Shown here piece after piece: positions 26,927 through 36,313 of a DNA stretch of 64,000 nucleotides. The stretch's first letter is position 1. Every line of letters begins with the position of its first letter. The DNA is from Roseovarius tolerans (GTDB lineage Bacteria > Pseudomonadota > Alphaproteobacteria > Rhodobacterales > Rhodobacteraceae). The DNA lies in the NCBI RefSeq assembly GCF_900109855.1, contig NZ_FOBO01000013.1:1-64000 (forward strand). The letters are read 5' to 3'. Under the pieces are notes generated by a model. It was not told where the DNA came from. It searched no databases and worked only from the letters and a program-made list of their open reading frames with translations. Made by a program: the position numbers and the translations under genes.

Positions 26927-27964
26927 ATGCCGGTCACGCTCGACGGCCTCGGCGCGCTCGCCGCGCTGCCCTTTGACGAGATCATCGACGTGCGTTCGCC
27001 GTCGGAATTCGCCGAGGATCATATCCCCGGCGCGATCAACCTTCCGGTGCTCTCGGATGCCGAGCGCGCCCGCGTCGGCACGATCTATGTGCAGGAGGAC
27101 AAGTTCCTCGCGCGCAAGATCGGGGCCGCGCTGGTGGCGCGCAATGCCGCCACGCATATCGAGGGGCCGCTGGCGTATCGCGGGGGCGGCTGGCGACCGC
27201 TGGTCTATTGCTGGCGCGGAGGGCAGCGGTCGGGGTCGTTCACCGTCATCCTCAAGCAGATCGGCTGGCAGGCGGACACCGTCGCGGGCGGCTATCAAAG
27301 CTATCGTCGCCTCGTGGCGGACATGCTCTACGAGCAGGATTTTCCGGCGCACGTGGTTCTGATCGACGGCGGCACCGGCACCGCCAAGACGCGGCTGCTG
27401 ACACATCTTGCGGCGCAGGGCGGTCAGGTTCTGGATCTCGAGGAAATGGCGGCGCATCGCGGCTCTGTCTTTGGCCCGATCGCAGGCGGGCAACCGCCGC
27501 AAAAGGCGTTCGAGAGCACGCTTGCGGCCCACATTACGGCGCTCGATCCCGCGCGCCCGGTTTATGTCGAGGCGGAAAGCACCCGGATCGGGCGGATCAA
27601 CCTGCCGCCCGCGCTCGCCCGTGCGATGAAGGCGGCAGAGGTGGTGCGCATCACCGCACCGATGGCGGCGCGGGTCACGCATCTTCTGTCGGATTACGCA
27701 GACCTGGTCGCCGATCCGGACTCGCTCGACACCATCCTCGGGCGGCTGGTGCGCTATCACGGGCATGACCAGGTGGCGGAGTGGCGCGCATTGGCCGCAA
27801 CCGGCGATCTGGCGCGACTGGTCGAGTCGCTGATCGTCACACATTACGATCCGCGTTACACGCGCATCGCCGGGCCAGGACAAGCCGCGCCGCTTTGCCT
27901 GACCGACCTGGAAGAGGCGACGCTGGCCGCAACCGCGCGCCGCCTGATCACCGATCACGGCTGA
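26927..27964 (+). CDS. mnmH: tRNA 2-selenouridine synthase
   Basis: A 345-residue SelU/MnmH. The N-terminal rhodanese domain (FDEIIDVRSPSEFAEDHIPG) has the catalytic cysteine in VYCWRGGQRSGS. A P-loop domain begins VLIDGGTGTAKTRLL, and EESxR-type segments such as YVEAESTRIGRINLP follow. It converts 2-thiouridine at the wobble position of some tRNAs to 2-selenouridine through a geranylated intermediate, using selenophosphate. The start MPVTLDGLGALAALP at 26927 is chosen by family alignment. Its 3' end overlaps the convergent selD gene by 10 bases, and SelD makes its selenium donor. Confidence 0.94.
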   Translation: MPVTLDGLGALAALPFDEIIDVRSPSEFAEDHIPGAINLPVLSDAERARVGTIYVQEDKFLARKIGAALVARNAATHIEGPLAYRGGGWRPLVYCWRGGQRSGSFTVILKQIGWQADTVAGGYQSYRRLVADMLYEQDFPAHVVLIDGGTGTAKTRLLTHLAAQGGQVLDLEEMAAHRGSVFGPIAGGQPPQKAFESTLAAHITALDPARPVYVEAESTRIGRINLPPALARAMKAAEVVRITAPMAARVTHLLSDYADLVADPDSLDTILGRLVRYHGHDQVAEWRALAATGDLARLVESLIVTHYDPRYTRIAGPGQAAPLCLTDLEEATLAATARRLITDHG

Positions 27965-30147
27965 GCAACACCCTGCAGGCGCACGCCCGGCGCGCCCTCT
28001 TCCATCTGTCCGATGATCGCCGCGTCATGGCCTGCCGCTCGCAGGGCGCGCAGCCGATCCTCGGCTACGTCAGAGGCCACCGCCGCAAGAAACCCGCCCG
28101 CCGTCTGCGGATCGTGCAGCAACGCGGCGCGCGCATCCTCACCGGCCCCGGTCACGAGGGCCGCGCGACGATTGGCCGCCCAGATGGTCGAACGCAGGCC
28201 CGTTGCTGCCAGCGCCTCCGCCCCGGAGAAGAGCGGGATCGCCGCCGGGTCGAGCACCGCGCCACAGTCTGAGGCCCGGCAGATCGCCCAGAGATGCCCG
28301 GCGAGGCCAAAGCCCGTCACATCCGTCATCGCCCGCGCGTCGGACAGGATCGCCGCCGCATCGCCCTGAGGGGTGGCCAGCACGTCCCAGAGCGCGCGGA
28401 TGTCACCACCCCGCGCCTGCCCGCGCATCTCGGCGGCCAACAGCGTGCCCGAGCCGATCGGCCGTGTGAGAATTAGCACATCACCGGGCCGCGCCCCGGC
28501 GGTGGTGATCGCGTCGCCTTCCAGCAGCCCGGTCACGGTAAAGCCGATGCTCAGTTCTGCCCCCACCGTCGAATGCCCGCCGATGATCTCTGCCCCCGCT
28601 GCGCGCAAGGCATCGCCTGCCTGCTCCATGATCTCGGACATTCTGCGGGCCTGCAGCACCTCGGACATGCGCGGCAGGGTGATCGACACCAGCGCCGCCT
28701 GCGGACACGCGCCCATCGCCCAGATATCGCCCAACGCATGCAGCGCCGCGACCCGCGCCATCAGCCCGTGATCCATCGTAAAGCCACGCAGGTGATCGGT
28801 GGTCAGCACCTGCCGCACGCCGCCCAGATCGAGCACGGCGGCATCGTCGCCCGGCCCGGTCAGGATGTCGGGACGCGCGGCACCACCCTGCGCGGCCAGC
28901 ATGCCCGACAGAACTTCCGGGGCCACCTTGCTGCCGCAGCCGCCGCAGAGCGGCTCTTGCGTCGTCTCCTCATTGAGTGCGGCGATGCGCGGCGCTTCCG
29001 GCTCGGGCATCTCCGGCAGAGGGTCGAACTTCGCCATGAACTTGCGGTCGATCCGGTCCTTCCAGCGCCACAGCAGCGGTGCCGCAAAAGCGATACCCGC
29101 TTTCTCGGCGAGGGCCGATGTGCGCCCCAGCGAGATCAGCTTGAGGTAATGGCGCTGCGGCAGGAAGGCGCGCAACGCCTGCCCGCTCAGCGCCGCGCGC
29201 AGGTTGTCGCGCAAGACCGGGGCGGCGCGCACGGCATAGACCCCGGCCTTGGGGCGCGGCGCGTGGCTCAGATGGGCGCAATCACCGGCAGCAAAGAGCG
29301 TCTCATGGCCCTCGACCCGCAGATCGGGCCCGACGCGCAGAAAGCCCGCATCGGTCACCGGCAGGTCCGACCCAGCCAGCCACGGATGCGCCCGCGCACC
29401 CGCCGCCCCGGCGACAAAACCCGCCGGGATGGGCGTGCCGTCGGCCATCTCGACGCCCGACCTGGAGATTGCGCGCACCTCGGCCCCGGTCAGCACCTGC
29501 ACGCCGTAGCCCCGCAGCGCCGCCAGCAAACGCGCGCGCGCCACCGGGGCATCGGGTGCAATCTCGGCGGCGCGCTCGATCAGCGTGATCTCGGGCCGTG
29601 CGCCCGCACCCTGCAACCGGTGCGCCATCGCGAGCGCCAGTTCGATCCCGGCGATGCCGCCGCCGATCACCGCCGCCTGCGGCGCGGCCGCCTCCTCGGC
29701 CACCCTTGCGACGAAGCCGTCCCAGGCCTGCGCGAAGGGACCAAGCGGCTTGGCCGCCACGCCATGCGCGGCAAAGCCCGACAGGTTCGGCATGCCCGAA
29801 TGGATGCCCACATCGACCGAGGCCACGTCGTAGCTGATGTCTCCGCGCCCGGCGACGGTGATGCGCCGGGCCTCTGCGTCAATCCGTGTGGCGGCCCCCA
29901 CCACCAGCCGCGCACCGGCAAAGCGCGCCAGCTTCACGAGGTCGATCTCCAGTTCCTCGCGCCGGTAATGCCCGGCCACCAGCCCCGGCAGCATGCCCGT
30001 ATAAGGGGCAACAGGATTGGGGTCGATCACCGTCAGCTGCGCACCGGGCAGTGGGTCCATCCCCCACATCCGCAGCATCAGGGCATGCGCATGTCCGCCA
30101 CCGACAAGGACGAGGTCGCGCGACAGCGGTGCGGCGGATTGCATCAT
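27955..30147 (-). CDS. selD: Fused NAD(P)/FAD-dependent oxidoreductase and selenide, water dikinase (SelD)
   Basis: A 730-residue two-domain protein. Residues ~1-390 are a type II NADH dehydrogenase-like flavoprotein (LVLVGGGHAHALML, VIDPNPVAPYTGMLPG, AAVIGGGIAGIELALAMAH, LFAAGDCAHL). Residues ~400-730 are SelD, which makes selenophosphate from selenide and ATP. The active-site segment reads CGGCGSKVAPEVL, with the catalytic cysteine and lysine kept. GPGDDAAVLDLG and TDVTGFGLAGHLWA are further SelD signatures. Such fusions are known in proteobacteria; the flavoprotein part may supply reduced selenium. The start is ATGATG at 30147/30144. Confidence 0.93.
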   Translation of the reverse strand: MMQSAAPLSRDLVLVGGGHAHALMLRMWGMDPLPGAQLTVIDPNPVAPYTGMLPGLVAGHYRREELEIDLVKLARFAGARLVVGAATRIDAEARRITVAGRGDISYDVASVDVGIHSGMPNLSGFAAHGVAAKPLGPFAQAWDGFVARVAEEAAAPQAAVIGGGIAGIELALAMAHRLQGAGARPEITLIERAAEIAPDAPVARARLLAALRGYGVQVLTGAEVRAISRSGVEMADGTPIPAGFVAGAAGARAHPWLAGSDLPVTDAGFLRVGPDLRVEGHETLFAAGDCAHLSHAPRPKAGVYAVRAAPVLRDNLRAALSGQALRAFLPQRHYLKLISLGRTSALAEKAGIAFAAPLLWRWKDRIDRKFMAKFDPLPEMPEPEAPRIAALNEETTQEPLCGGCGSKVAPEVLSGMLAAQGGAARPDILTGPGDDAAVLDLGGVRQVLTTDHLRGFTMDHGLMARVAALHALGDIWAMGACPQAALVSITLPRMSEVLQARRMSEIMEQAGDALRAAGAEIIGGHSTVGAELSIGFTVTGLLEGDAITTAGARPGDVLILTRPIGSGTLLAAEMRGQARGGDIRALWDVLATPQGDAAAILSDARAMTDVTGFGLAGHLWAICRASDCGAVLDPAAIPLFSGAEALAATGLRSTIWAANRRAALVTGAGEDARAALLHDPQTAGGFLAAVASDVAEDRLRALRAAGHDAAIIGQMEEGAPGVRLQGVAQP

Positions 30148-30313
30148 GGAACGGGCCTCCGGTTTTCGGAGACGGCATAGGGCATATCCGAGCGGGCGAA
30201 AAGTGCGACAACGCCACGGTCGTGAAATCCCTGACCCTGTCGCCACCGAAGCGCAGAGCGCATCGCCCCGCCGCTCCGCCTGAACAAACCCGGCCCGCGT
30301 CTCAATCCACCGG

Positions 30314-30583
30314 TTAGTGCAGGGTGAATTCGCCGGTCACGTTGCGCCATTCGCCGGGCGCGATCAGCTTGCGATGCGTGAAACGCACGGAATGCAGCGG
30401 CCCCTCGATCTCGCGCTGCCAGAATTCGATGAATTCGAACAGTTTCGGGTGATCCGGGGCCAGATCGTAATCCTGCCACAGATAGCTGTTGAGCACGCTT
30501 TGATAGTCGGGCATCCGGTAGAAAAATTCCGCCGTGGTCAGCCCGTATCCCTTGAGCATCAGTTCGGTTTCAGAGGTCTCCAT
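30314..30583 (-). CDS. usg: Usg family protein
   Basis: An 89-residue protein starting METSETELMLKGYGLTTAEF. YRMPDYQSVLNSYLWQDYDL, PKLFEFIEFWQREIEGPLHS and the C-terminal EWRNVTGEFTLH match the small alphaproteobacterial Usg family (COG5425), whose function is not established. The ATG at 30583 with AGAGACAT upstream is preferred over a longer frame. It is divergent from gyrA. Confidence 0.85.
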   Translation of the reverse strand: METSETELMLKGYGLTTAEFFYRMPDYQSVLNSYLWQDYDLAPDHPKLFEFIEFWQREIEGPLHSVRFTHRKLIAPGEWRNVTGEFTLH

Positions 30584-30699
30584 ATGTCTCTCCACTAACG
30601 GCCTGTGCGTCGATGATGCCCGAAAGAAATTACTTTTCAATAAAAACAGTATGTTGGCACTCGACGAGTGTGGCTGACAAATGCCGCCCCGCTGCGCCA

Positions 30700-30729
30700 T
30701 TGCACCCCATATCATGGCTCTGATATAGT
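30700..30729 (+). promoter_or_regulatory. Candidate sigma-70 promoter of gyrA
   Basis: TTGCAC (30700-30705) and TATAGT (30724-30729) are separated by 18 bases. This would place transcription start about 40 bases before the GTG start of gyrA. No ribosome-site or competing element contradicts it. Confidence 0.5.
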
Positions 30730-30773
30730 CGGTCCAACAATATGTAGCGCCAGATCACAGGACGGTAAAAAAC

Positions 30774-33509
30774 GTGAGCGATACGCCTCAACCCCCTGAA
30801 AACACGGATGAAATGCCCCCCGCATATGACGGGCCCTCGGTTTCCATCACGCATGAGATGAAGACCTCCTATCTCGATTACGCGATGAGCGTGATCGTGA
30901 GCCGCGCAATCCCCGATCTGCGCGACGGATTAAAACCTGTGCACCGGCGCATCCTCTATGCCATGCATGAGGGCGGCAATACCCATGACAAGCCCTACCG
31001 CAAATCGGCACGCGCCGTGGGCGACGTGATGGGCAAGTATCACCCGCATGGCGATTCCGCGATCTATGACGCGCTGGTGCGCATGGCGCAGGATTTCTCG
31101 ATGTCCCTGCCGCTGCTGGATGGTCAGGGCAATTTCGGCTCGATGGATGGCGATAACGCGGCGGCGATGCGTTACACGGAGGTGCGGATGGACAAGCCCG
31201 CCTCCTTCCTGCTGGCCGATATTGAGAAAGAGACCGTCGATTTTCAGGACAATTACGACGGCAAGGACCGCGAGCCGACGGTGCTGCCCGCGCGGTTCCC
31301 CAACATGCTGGTCAATGGCGCGGGCGGCATCGCCGTCGGCATGGCCACCAACATTCCGCCGCACAATCTGGGCGAGGTGATCGACGCGACACTGGCGCTG
31401 ATCGACGATCCCGACCTTGGCAGCGAGGATCTGATCCAATACGTGCCGGGCCCGGATTTTCCCACCGGCGGCATCATGCTGGGCCGGTCGGGCGCGCGAA
31501 AGGCCTATCTGGAAGGGCGCGGCAGCGTTGTCATCCGTGCCAAGACCCGGGTCGAGGAGATCCGCAAGGACCGCTACGCCATCGTCATCGACGAAATCCC
31601 CTATCAGGTGAACAAGGCCACGATGATCGAGCGCATCGCAGAGGCCGCCCGCGAAAAGCGGATCGAGGGCATCGCCCATGTGCAGGACGAGAGCGACCGC
31701 AACGGTGTCCGCGTGGTGGTCGAACTCAAGCGCGATGCCACCGCCGAGGTGGTGCTCAACCAGTTGTTCCGTTTCACCCCGATGCAGACCTCCTTCGGTT
31801 GCAACATGCTGGCCCTCAACGGCGGCAAGCCCGAACAGCTGACGCTGCATCGCTTCCTGTCGCTCTTCGTGCAGTTCCGCGAAGAGGTGGTCGCGCGCCG
31901 CACCGCCTATGATCTGCGTAAGGCACGCGAACGCGCGCATGTGCTCTGCGGTCTGGCCGTCGCAGTCAGCAATGTCGACGAGGTGGTGGCCACCATCCGC
32001 TCGTCTGCCGATGCCGCCGAGGCCAGGAAAAAGCTGATGGAGCGACGCTGGCCCGCAGGCGACATCCTCGAATATATCGCGCTGATCGACGATCCCAGCC
32101 ATCCAGCCAACGACGATGGCACCTATAACCTCTCCGAGGTGCAGGCCCGCGCGATCCTCGATCTGCGCCTGCAGCGCCTCACCCAACTGGGCGTCAAGGA
32201 AGTCACCGACGAGTTGCAGGACCTCGCGGGCAAGATCAAGGACTACCTCGCCATCCTCGCCAGCCGCGAACGGATCATGCAGATCATCCGCGACGAGTTG
32301 CAGGAGGTGCGCGAGCTTTTTGCCGTTCCCCGCCGCACCGAGATCGTGGATTGGTCCGGCGACATGGAGGACGAAGACCTCATCGAGCGCGAGGAGATGG
32401 TCGTCACCGTCACGCAGGGCGGCTATATCAAGCGCACCGCGCTCGCCGATTTCCGCGCCCAGAAACGCGGCGGCAAGGGCCTTAGCAGCATGGCCACCAA
32501 GGATGAGGACGTGGTGACCACGCTCTTCGTGGCCAACACCCATACGCAACTGCTGTTCTTCACCACTGAAGGCATGGTCTACAAGCTCAAGACATGGCGT
32601 CTGCCGCTTGGCGGGCGCACCTCCAAGGGCAAGGCCATCGTCAACATCCTGCCCATCCCCACCGGTGTCTCGATCGCCGCGATCATGCCGGTGGACCGCG
32701 CCGAGGAAGAATGGGACGACCTGCAGATCGTCTTTGCCACCTCGGCGGGCGACGTGCGGCGCAATGCGCTGAGCGATTTCACCAACGTCAAGCGCAACGG
32801 CAAGATCGCGATGGACCTGCCCGAGGGGGTGGAACTGGTGAATGCGCGGATCTGCTCGGAAGAGGATGACGTGATGCTGGTCACCGATTCCGGCCGCGCG
32901 ATCCGGTTCCCGGTGACCGATGTGCGCGTCTTCAAGGGGCGCAAATCCACCGGCGTGCGCGGTATTCGCCTGCAAAACAGCGACCGCGTCGTGTCGATGT
33001 CGGTGATAGGCCATTTCGAGGCCACATCGGACGAACGCGCCGCCTATCTCAAGATGCGCCGTGCCGCCGCCGGTGCCCCTGACGACGAGGGGGCCGAGGA
33101 CGAAGGCAATGCCGATGCCACCCTGAGTGCCGAGCGGTTCGAGGATATGCAGGCCGCCGAGAACCTGATCCTGACGATCACCGCCAACGGCTCCGGAAAA
33201 CTGTCCTCCAGCCATGATTACCCGGTGCGCGGGCGCGGTGGCATGGGTGTCGCCGCCATCGACCGCGCGATGCGCGGTGGGCCGCTGGTCGCCTCCTTCC
33301 CGGTGACGCTGGAAGATCAGATCATGCTCGCCACCTCGCGCGGGCAGTCAATCCGCGTGCCGGTCCAAGGCATTTCCTTCCGCTCGCGCAGCGCGGGCGG
33401 GGTCAAGGTGTTCAACACCGGCAAGGGCGAAGAGGTCGTCTCGGTCGCGTGGATCGCCGAACAGGCCGAGGACGAGGACGAAGACGAGACGGCACCGTCG
33501 GAGGAATGA
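30774..33509 (+). CDS. gyrA: DNA gyrase subunit A
   Basis: A 911-residue type II topoisomerase subunit that, with GyrB, introduces negative supercoils. The active-site tyrosine is in [10 protein letters not shown]. The quinolone-resistance region reads [16 protein letters not shown], with the wild-type Ser and Asp at the positions equivalent to E. coli 83 and 87. The C-terminal wrapping domain carries the GyrA box QKRGGKG, which separates it from ParC. An acidic insert ([13 protein letters not shown]) interrupts the wheel, and the tail is acidic. The start is GTG. The stop overlaps the next ATG by four bases. Confidence 0.97.
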   Translation: MSDTPQPPENTDEMPPAYDGPSVSITHEMKTSYLDYAMSVIVSRAIPDLRDGLKPVHRRILYAMHEGGNTHDKPYRKSARAVGDVMGKYHPHGDSAIYDALVRMAQDFSMSLPLLDGQGNFGSMDGDNAAAMRYTEVRMDKPASFLLADIEKETVDFQDNYDGKDREPTVLPARFPNMLVNGAGGIAVGMATNIPPHNLGEVIDATLALIDDPDLGSEDLIQYVPGPDFPTGGIMLGRSGARKAYLEGRGSVVIRAKTRVEEIRKDRYAIVIDEIPYQVNKATMIERIAEAAREKRIEGIAHVQDESDRNGVRVVVELKRDATAEVVLNQLFRFTPMQTSFGCNMLALNGGKPEQLTLHRFLSLFVQFREEVVARRTAYDLRKARERAHVLCGLAVAVSNVDEVVATIRSSADAAEARKKLMERRWPAGDILEYIALIDDPSHPANDDGTYNLSEVQARAILDLRLQRLTQLGVKEVTDELQDLAGKIKDYLAILASRERIMQIIRDELQEVRELFAVPRRTEIVDWSGDMEDEDLIEREEMVVTVTQGGYIKRTALADFRAQKRGGKGLSSMATKDEDVVTTLFVANTHTQLLFFTTEGMVYKLKTWRLPLGGRTSKGKAIVNILPIPTGVSIAAIMPVDRAEEEWDDLQIVFATSAGDVRRNALSDFTNVKRNGKIAMDLPEGVELVNARICSEEDDVMLVTDSGRAIRFPVTDVRVFKGRKSTGVRGIRLQNSDRVVSMSVIGHFEATSDERAAYLKMRRAAAGAPDDEGAEDEGNADATLSAERFEDMQAAENLILTITANGSGKLSSSHDYPVRGRGGMGVAAIDRAMRGGPLVASFPVTLEDQIMLATSRGQSIRVPVQGISFRSRSAGGVKVFNTGKGEEVVSVAWIAEQAEDEDEDETAPSEE

Positions 33510-34372
33510 GCGGGGCGGGGCAGATGCAAGGCGCTGCCCCGGCCTCTCGCTGCCTGATCACCGGGGCGACCGGCCGGCTTGGCCGCCTGTTGCGCGCGCT
33601 CTGGCCTGCTGAGGACAGCCCGCAGCCCATCTGGCTCGCCCGGCGCGGCGATGCGGATATCCTCTGGCCCGGTGCAGATGCCCCCCTCCCCGACCTGCCC
33701 CCCTGCGCGACGGTGGTGGCGCTCTGGGGGCAGACATCGGGCGACGCGCAGACCCTTGCGCAGAACGTGGGCCTCGTGGCGCAAGGCGTGCGGCTGGCCC
33801 ATGCCTGCGGGGCAAAGCGCGTGTTTCATATCTCGACCGCCGCGATCTACGGCCCCGGCCGCGCGATGCATGAGACCCGCAGCCCGACCCCGATCAACGC
33901 CTATGGCAGCGCCAAGCTGGAGATGGAGCGCGCCATCGCCGCCCTGCCCCGCGACGGTCTGCGCCATGTGATCCTGAGATTGGCCAACGTGGTGGGGTCG
34001 GACAGTCTTGCCCCGGCATTGCAGCACCCCGAACGCGGTATCACGCTCGACCGGTTCGCAGATGGTGCCGGACCGCGCCGCAGCTACATCGCGCCGGGCG
34101 ATCTGGCGCGCGTGCTGGCCGGGCTGGCGCGGCTGGCCCCCGACACGCTGCCCGATACCCTCAACATCGCAGCGCCCGCGCCCGTGGCGATGGAGGATCT
34201 CGCACAGGCCGCGGGCTGCCAAGTGATCTGGCGCGCCGCGCCGCCCGAGGCGCAGGCAGAGGTCTCGCTCGATACCGCGCGGCTGGCGCGGCTCTTGCCG
34301 GACGCGTTGCACCATGTAACCCCCCGCGAGATGCTCGCCGATTGGCACAGCGCCCAGGGTCGCATCGCCTGA
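33506..34372 (+). CDS. NAD-dependent epimerase/dehydratase family protein
   Basis: A 288-residue extended SDR protein. [17 protein letters not shown] is the nucleotide-binding loop. [10 protein letters not shown] and the YGSAKLEME segment supply the Ser-Tyr-Lys catalytic set. [10 protein letters not shown] follows, as in sugar-nucleotide epimerases. The ATG at 33506 overlaps the gyrA stop (ATGA). The substrate is not evident. The next gene is also a sugar-nucleotide enzyme, so a role in surface polysaccharide synthesis is possible. Confidence 0.85.
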   Translation: MSGAGQMQGAAPASRCLITGATGRLGRLLRALWPAEDSPQPIWLARRGDADILWPGADAPLPDLPPCATVVALWGQTSGDAQTLAQNVGLVAQGVRLAHACGAKRVFHISTAAIYGPGRAMHETRSPTPINAYGSAKLEMERAIAALPRDGLRHVILRLANVVGSDSLAPALQHPERGITLDRFADGAGPRRSYIAPGDLARVLAGLARLAPDTLPDTLNIAAPAPVAMEDLAQAAGCQVIWRAAPPEAQAEVSLDTARLARLLPDALHHVTPREMLADWHSAQGRIA

Positions 34373-34442
34373 CAGGCAGGCTCATGCTTTGGTCACATCC
34401 TTCACATCCCCACCGGATTCGGTCACGGCATGGTGAGAGGCA

Positions 34443-34472
34443 TTGCCCCAAGACCCGCGCAAGGCCTATTAT
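34443..34472 (+). promoter_or_regulatory. Weak candidate promoter before the CapD-like gene
   Basis: TTGCCC (34443-34448) and TATTAT (34467-34472) lie 18 bases apart in the 149-base spacer before the polysaccharide gene. The match is moderate and no other element supports it. Confidence 0.3.
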
Positions 34473-34521
34473 TGCCTGATCTGCCCCGCATATTGGGGGG
34501 TGTTTTCCTGCGGAGACGACC

Positions 34522-36033
34522 ATGCCCGACCGGCTGACCCGCCTTCCGCGCCCCGGGCGAGGGCGTATCCTGCACGCGGTGATCGAGGCGGCGCTGATGC
34601 TGTCGGCCCTCATCCTCGCGGCGCTGCTCACTGGTGACGCGCGCGCACTCGCCGCATGGGGTCTCTGGGCGCTTCCATTGATGTTGATCGCGGCGGGGCT
34701 GGGCAACGCGCTCGACCTGCACCGCGCCACGCCGATCCGCCACCTCACCAGCGACATGGGACGGATTGCCCTTGTCTCAGGGATCGCAAGCCTCACCGGC
34801 ATTCTCCTCTCGGCGGTGATGGCAGCCGGACTATCGGCACGGCTCTTCATCACGGCGGGCCTCGTGTATCTGCTCATATCGGGCGCGCGCCACCTCTGGC
34901 GGCGGCATGACGGCGGGACACGTCCCACCGGCCGCGCCGTCGATCCCGCGGCGCTTCTGGGGCGCGACGCCCTCGAGAACGAGTTGCCGGATGTGAACGA
35001 CGTCTATTCCGGGCGGCGCATTCTCGTGACCGGCGCGGGCGGCTCCATCGGCTCGGAACTTTGCCGTCAACTGGTCCAATGCCGCCCCACGAGGCTGATC
35101 CTGATGGATCACGGCGAACATGTTCTGTTTCAGATCGAGCGCGAACTGCGCGACCTTGCCCCGGATCTGGAGATCATCCCGATTCTCGGCTCGGTCTGCG
35201 ACGCCGCCCTCGTCAATGTCCTGATGCGCGCCAAGAAAATCGACGTGGTGCTGCACGCGGCCGCCTACAAGCACGTGCCGCTGGTGGAATCGAACGCCAT
35301 CGAGGGGATGCGCAACAATGTTATCGGCACCCGCACCGTCGCCAATGCCGCGCGCGAGGCTGGCGTCGAACGGTTTATCCTCGTCTCCACCGACAAGGCG
35401 GTGCGCCCGACCTCGGTGATGGGCGCGTCGAAGCGGTTCGCAGAGATGATCGTGCAGGATCTTGCCACCCGCTCGGACAAAACGCGGTTTTCCATGGTGC
35501 GTTTCGGCAATGTGCTTGGCTCTTCGGGCTCGGTGATCCCGGTCTTCGCCGATCAAATCGCGCGCGGCGGGCCGGTTACGCTGACCCACCCGGAGGTGAC
35601 GCGCTATTTCATGACCATCCCGGAGGCCGTGCGCCTCGTGCTTCTCGCGGGCTCGTTCGCCCGTGACGGCGATGTCTTCGTGCTCGACATGGGCGAACCG
35701 GTCGCCATTCAGGACATCGCGCGCCGGATGATCGAGGCCTCGGGCTATAGCGTGCGCGACGCAGCCAATCCGCGCGGCGATATCGAGATCGAGATCACCG
35801 GGTTGCGCCCCGGCGAAAAGCTGCATGAGGAATTGCTGATCGGCTCGGACATGCTGACCACACCGCACCCCCGCATTCTGCGCGCGCAGGAGGGGCACCT
35901 GTCGGAGATCGAGCTTGCCAAGGCGCTCAAGTCACTGTCCGAGGCGATCGAGACCCGCGACGTGACCCTGCTGCGCTCGATCCTCGCGCAGTGGATCGAG
36001 CAGGTCGAGGCGGATGAGGCGGTGAACGATTGA
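34522..36033 (+). CDS. Membrane-bound nucleoside-diphosphate sugar 4,6-dehydratase (CapD/WbpM/PglF type)
   Basis: A 503-residue protein. Roughly residues 15-120 form about four transmembrane helices, shorter than full WbpM. The catalytic domain begins ILVTGAGGSIGSELCRQL. VVLHAAAYKHVPLVESN is the CapD signature, and STDKAVRPTSVMGASKR, MVRFGNVLGSSGSVIP and GLRPGEKLHEELL follow. Such enzymes convert UDP-GlcNAc to the 4-keto-6-deoxy sugar at the inner membrane for capsule, O-antigen or glycoprotein. GGAGAC lies before the ATG. Repeat copy B follows the stop. Confidence 0.9.
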   Translation: MPDRLTRLPRPGRGRILHAVIEAALMLSALILAALLTGDARALAAWGLWALPLMLIAAGLGNALDLHRATPIRHLTSDMGRIALVSGIASLTGILLSAVMAAGLSARLFITAGLVYLLISGARHLWRRHDGGTRPTGRAVDPAALLGRDALENELPDVNDVYSGRRILVTGAGGSIGSELCRQLVQCRPTRLILMDHGEHVLFQIERELRDLAPDLEIIPILGSVCDAALVNVLMRAKKIDVVLHAAAYKHVPLVESNAIEGMRNNVIGTRTVANAAREAGVERFILVSTDKAVRPTSVMGASKRFAEMIVQDLATRSDKTRFSMVRFGNVLGSSGSVIPVFADQIARGGPVTLTHPEVTRYFMTIPEAVRLVLLAGSFARDGDVFVLDMGEPVAIQDIARRMIEASGYSVRDAANPRGDIEIEITGLRPGEKLHEELLIGSDMLTTPHPRILRAQEGHLSEIELAKALKSLSEAIETRDVTLLRSILAQWIEQVEADEAVND

Positions 36034-36055
36034 GGCCGCTCGAGCAGTTGGGATT

Positions 36056-36300
36056 GGCCTGAAGCGGACATAGCACCCCGCCAAAAGGTGCCGCGTGATC
36101 GCAGGGCCGGGGACTGGCGAAGCAACGGTCATGGTGGGTGCTTTATGCCAGCCAAGTCATTGTAACCTCAACACGTTGCGCACCCTATCAAATCGCCAGG
36201 CCGCGGGACGGCGTCATGCCGGAGGCATGCCTCTGGCATGGCGATCGCGCGGCACCTTCGGTGCGTTTCGCGCGGGCGGTGCGTATGTCCGCTAAAGGCC
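36056..36300 (+). repeat. Dispersed MITE-like intergenic repeat, copy B (best preserved)
   Basis: An element of 245 bases. The left end is ggcctgaagcggacatagca and the right end is gcgtatgtccgctaaaggcc, whose complement reads ggcctttagcggacatacgc. A second inner pair (ggtgccgcgtgatcgc against gcgatcgcgcggcacc) extends the inverted repeat to about 50 bases per side. Compared with copies A and C it carries an extra ~25-base near-perfect palindrome (catgccggaggcatg, cctctggcatg). It lies between the convergent CapD-like gene and the M32 carboxypeptidase. Confidence 0.88.
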
Positions 36301-36313
36301 TAAACCTACCCCC

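Noticed and set aside
28573-30180. 535-codon plus-strand frame opposite the SelD fusion
   Set aside because: Arg/His/Gln-rich antisense translation with no motif, while the opposite strand encodes clear flavoprotein and SelD domains.
30930-33215. 761-codon open frame on the minus strand opposite gyrA
   Set aside because: It is the complement of gyrA. Its His/Asp/Gly-rich translation and lack of domains are what high-GC antisense frames give.
34161-34928. 255-codon minus-strand frame over the CapD-like gene start
   Set aside because: Antisense to two well-supported sugar-nucleotide genes and without motifs.
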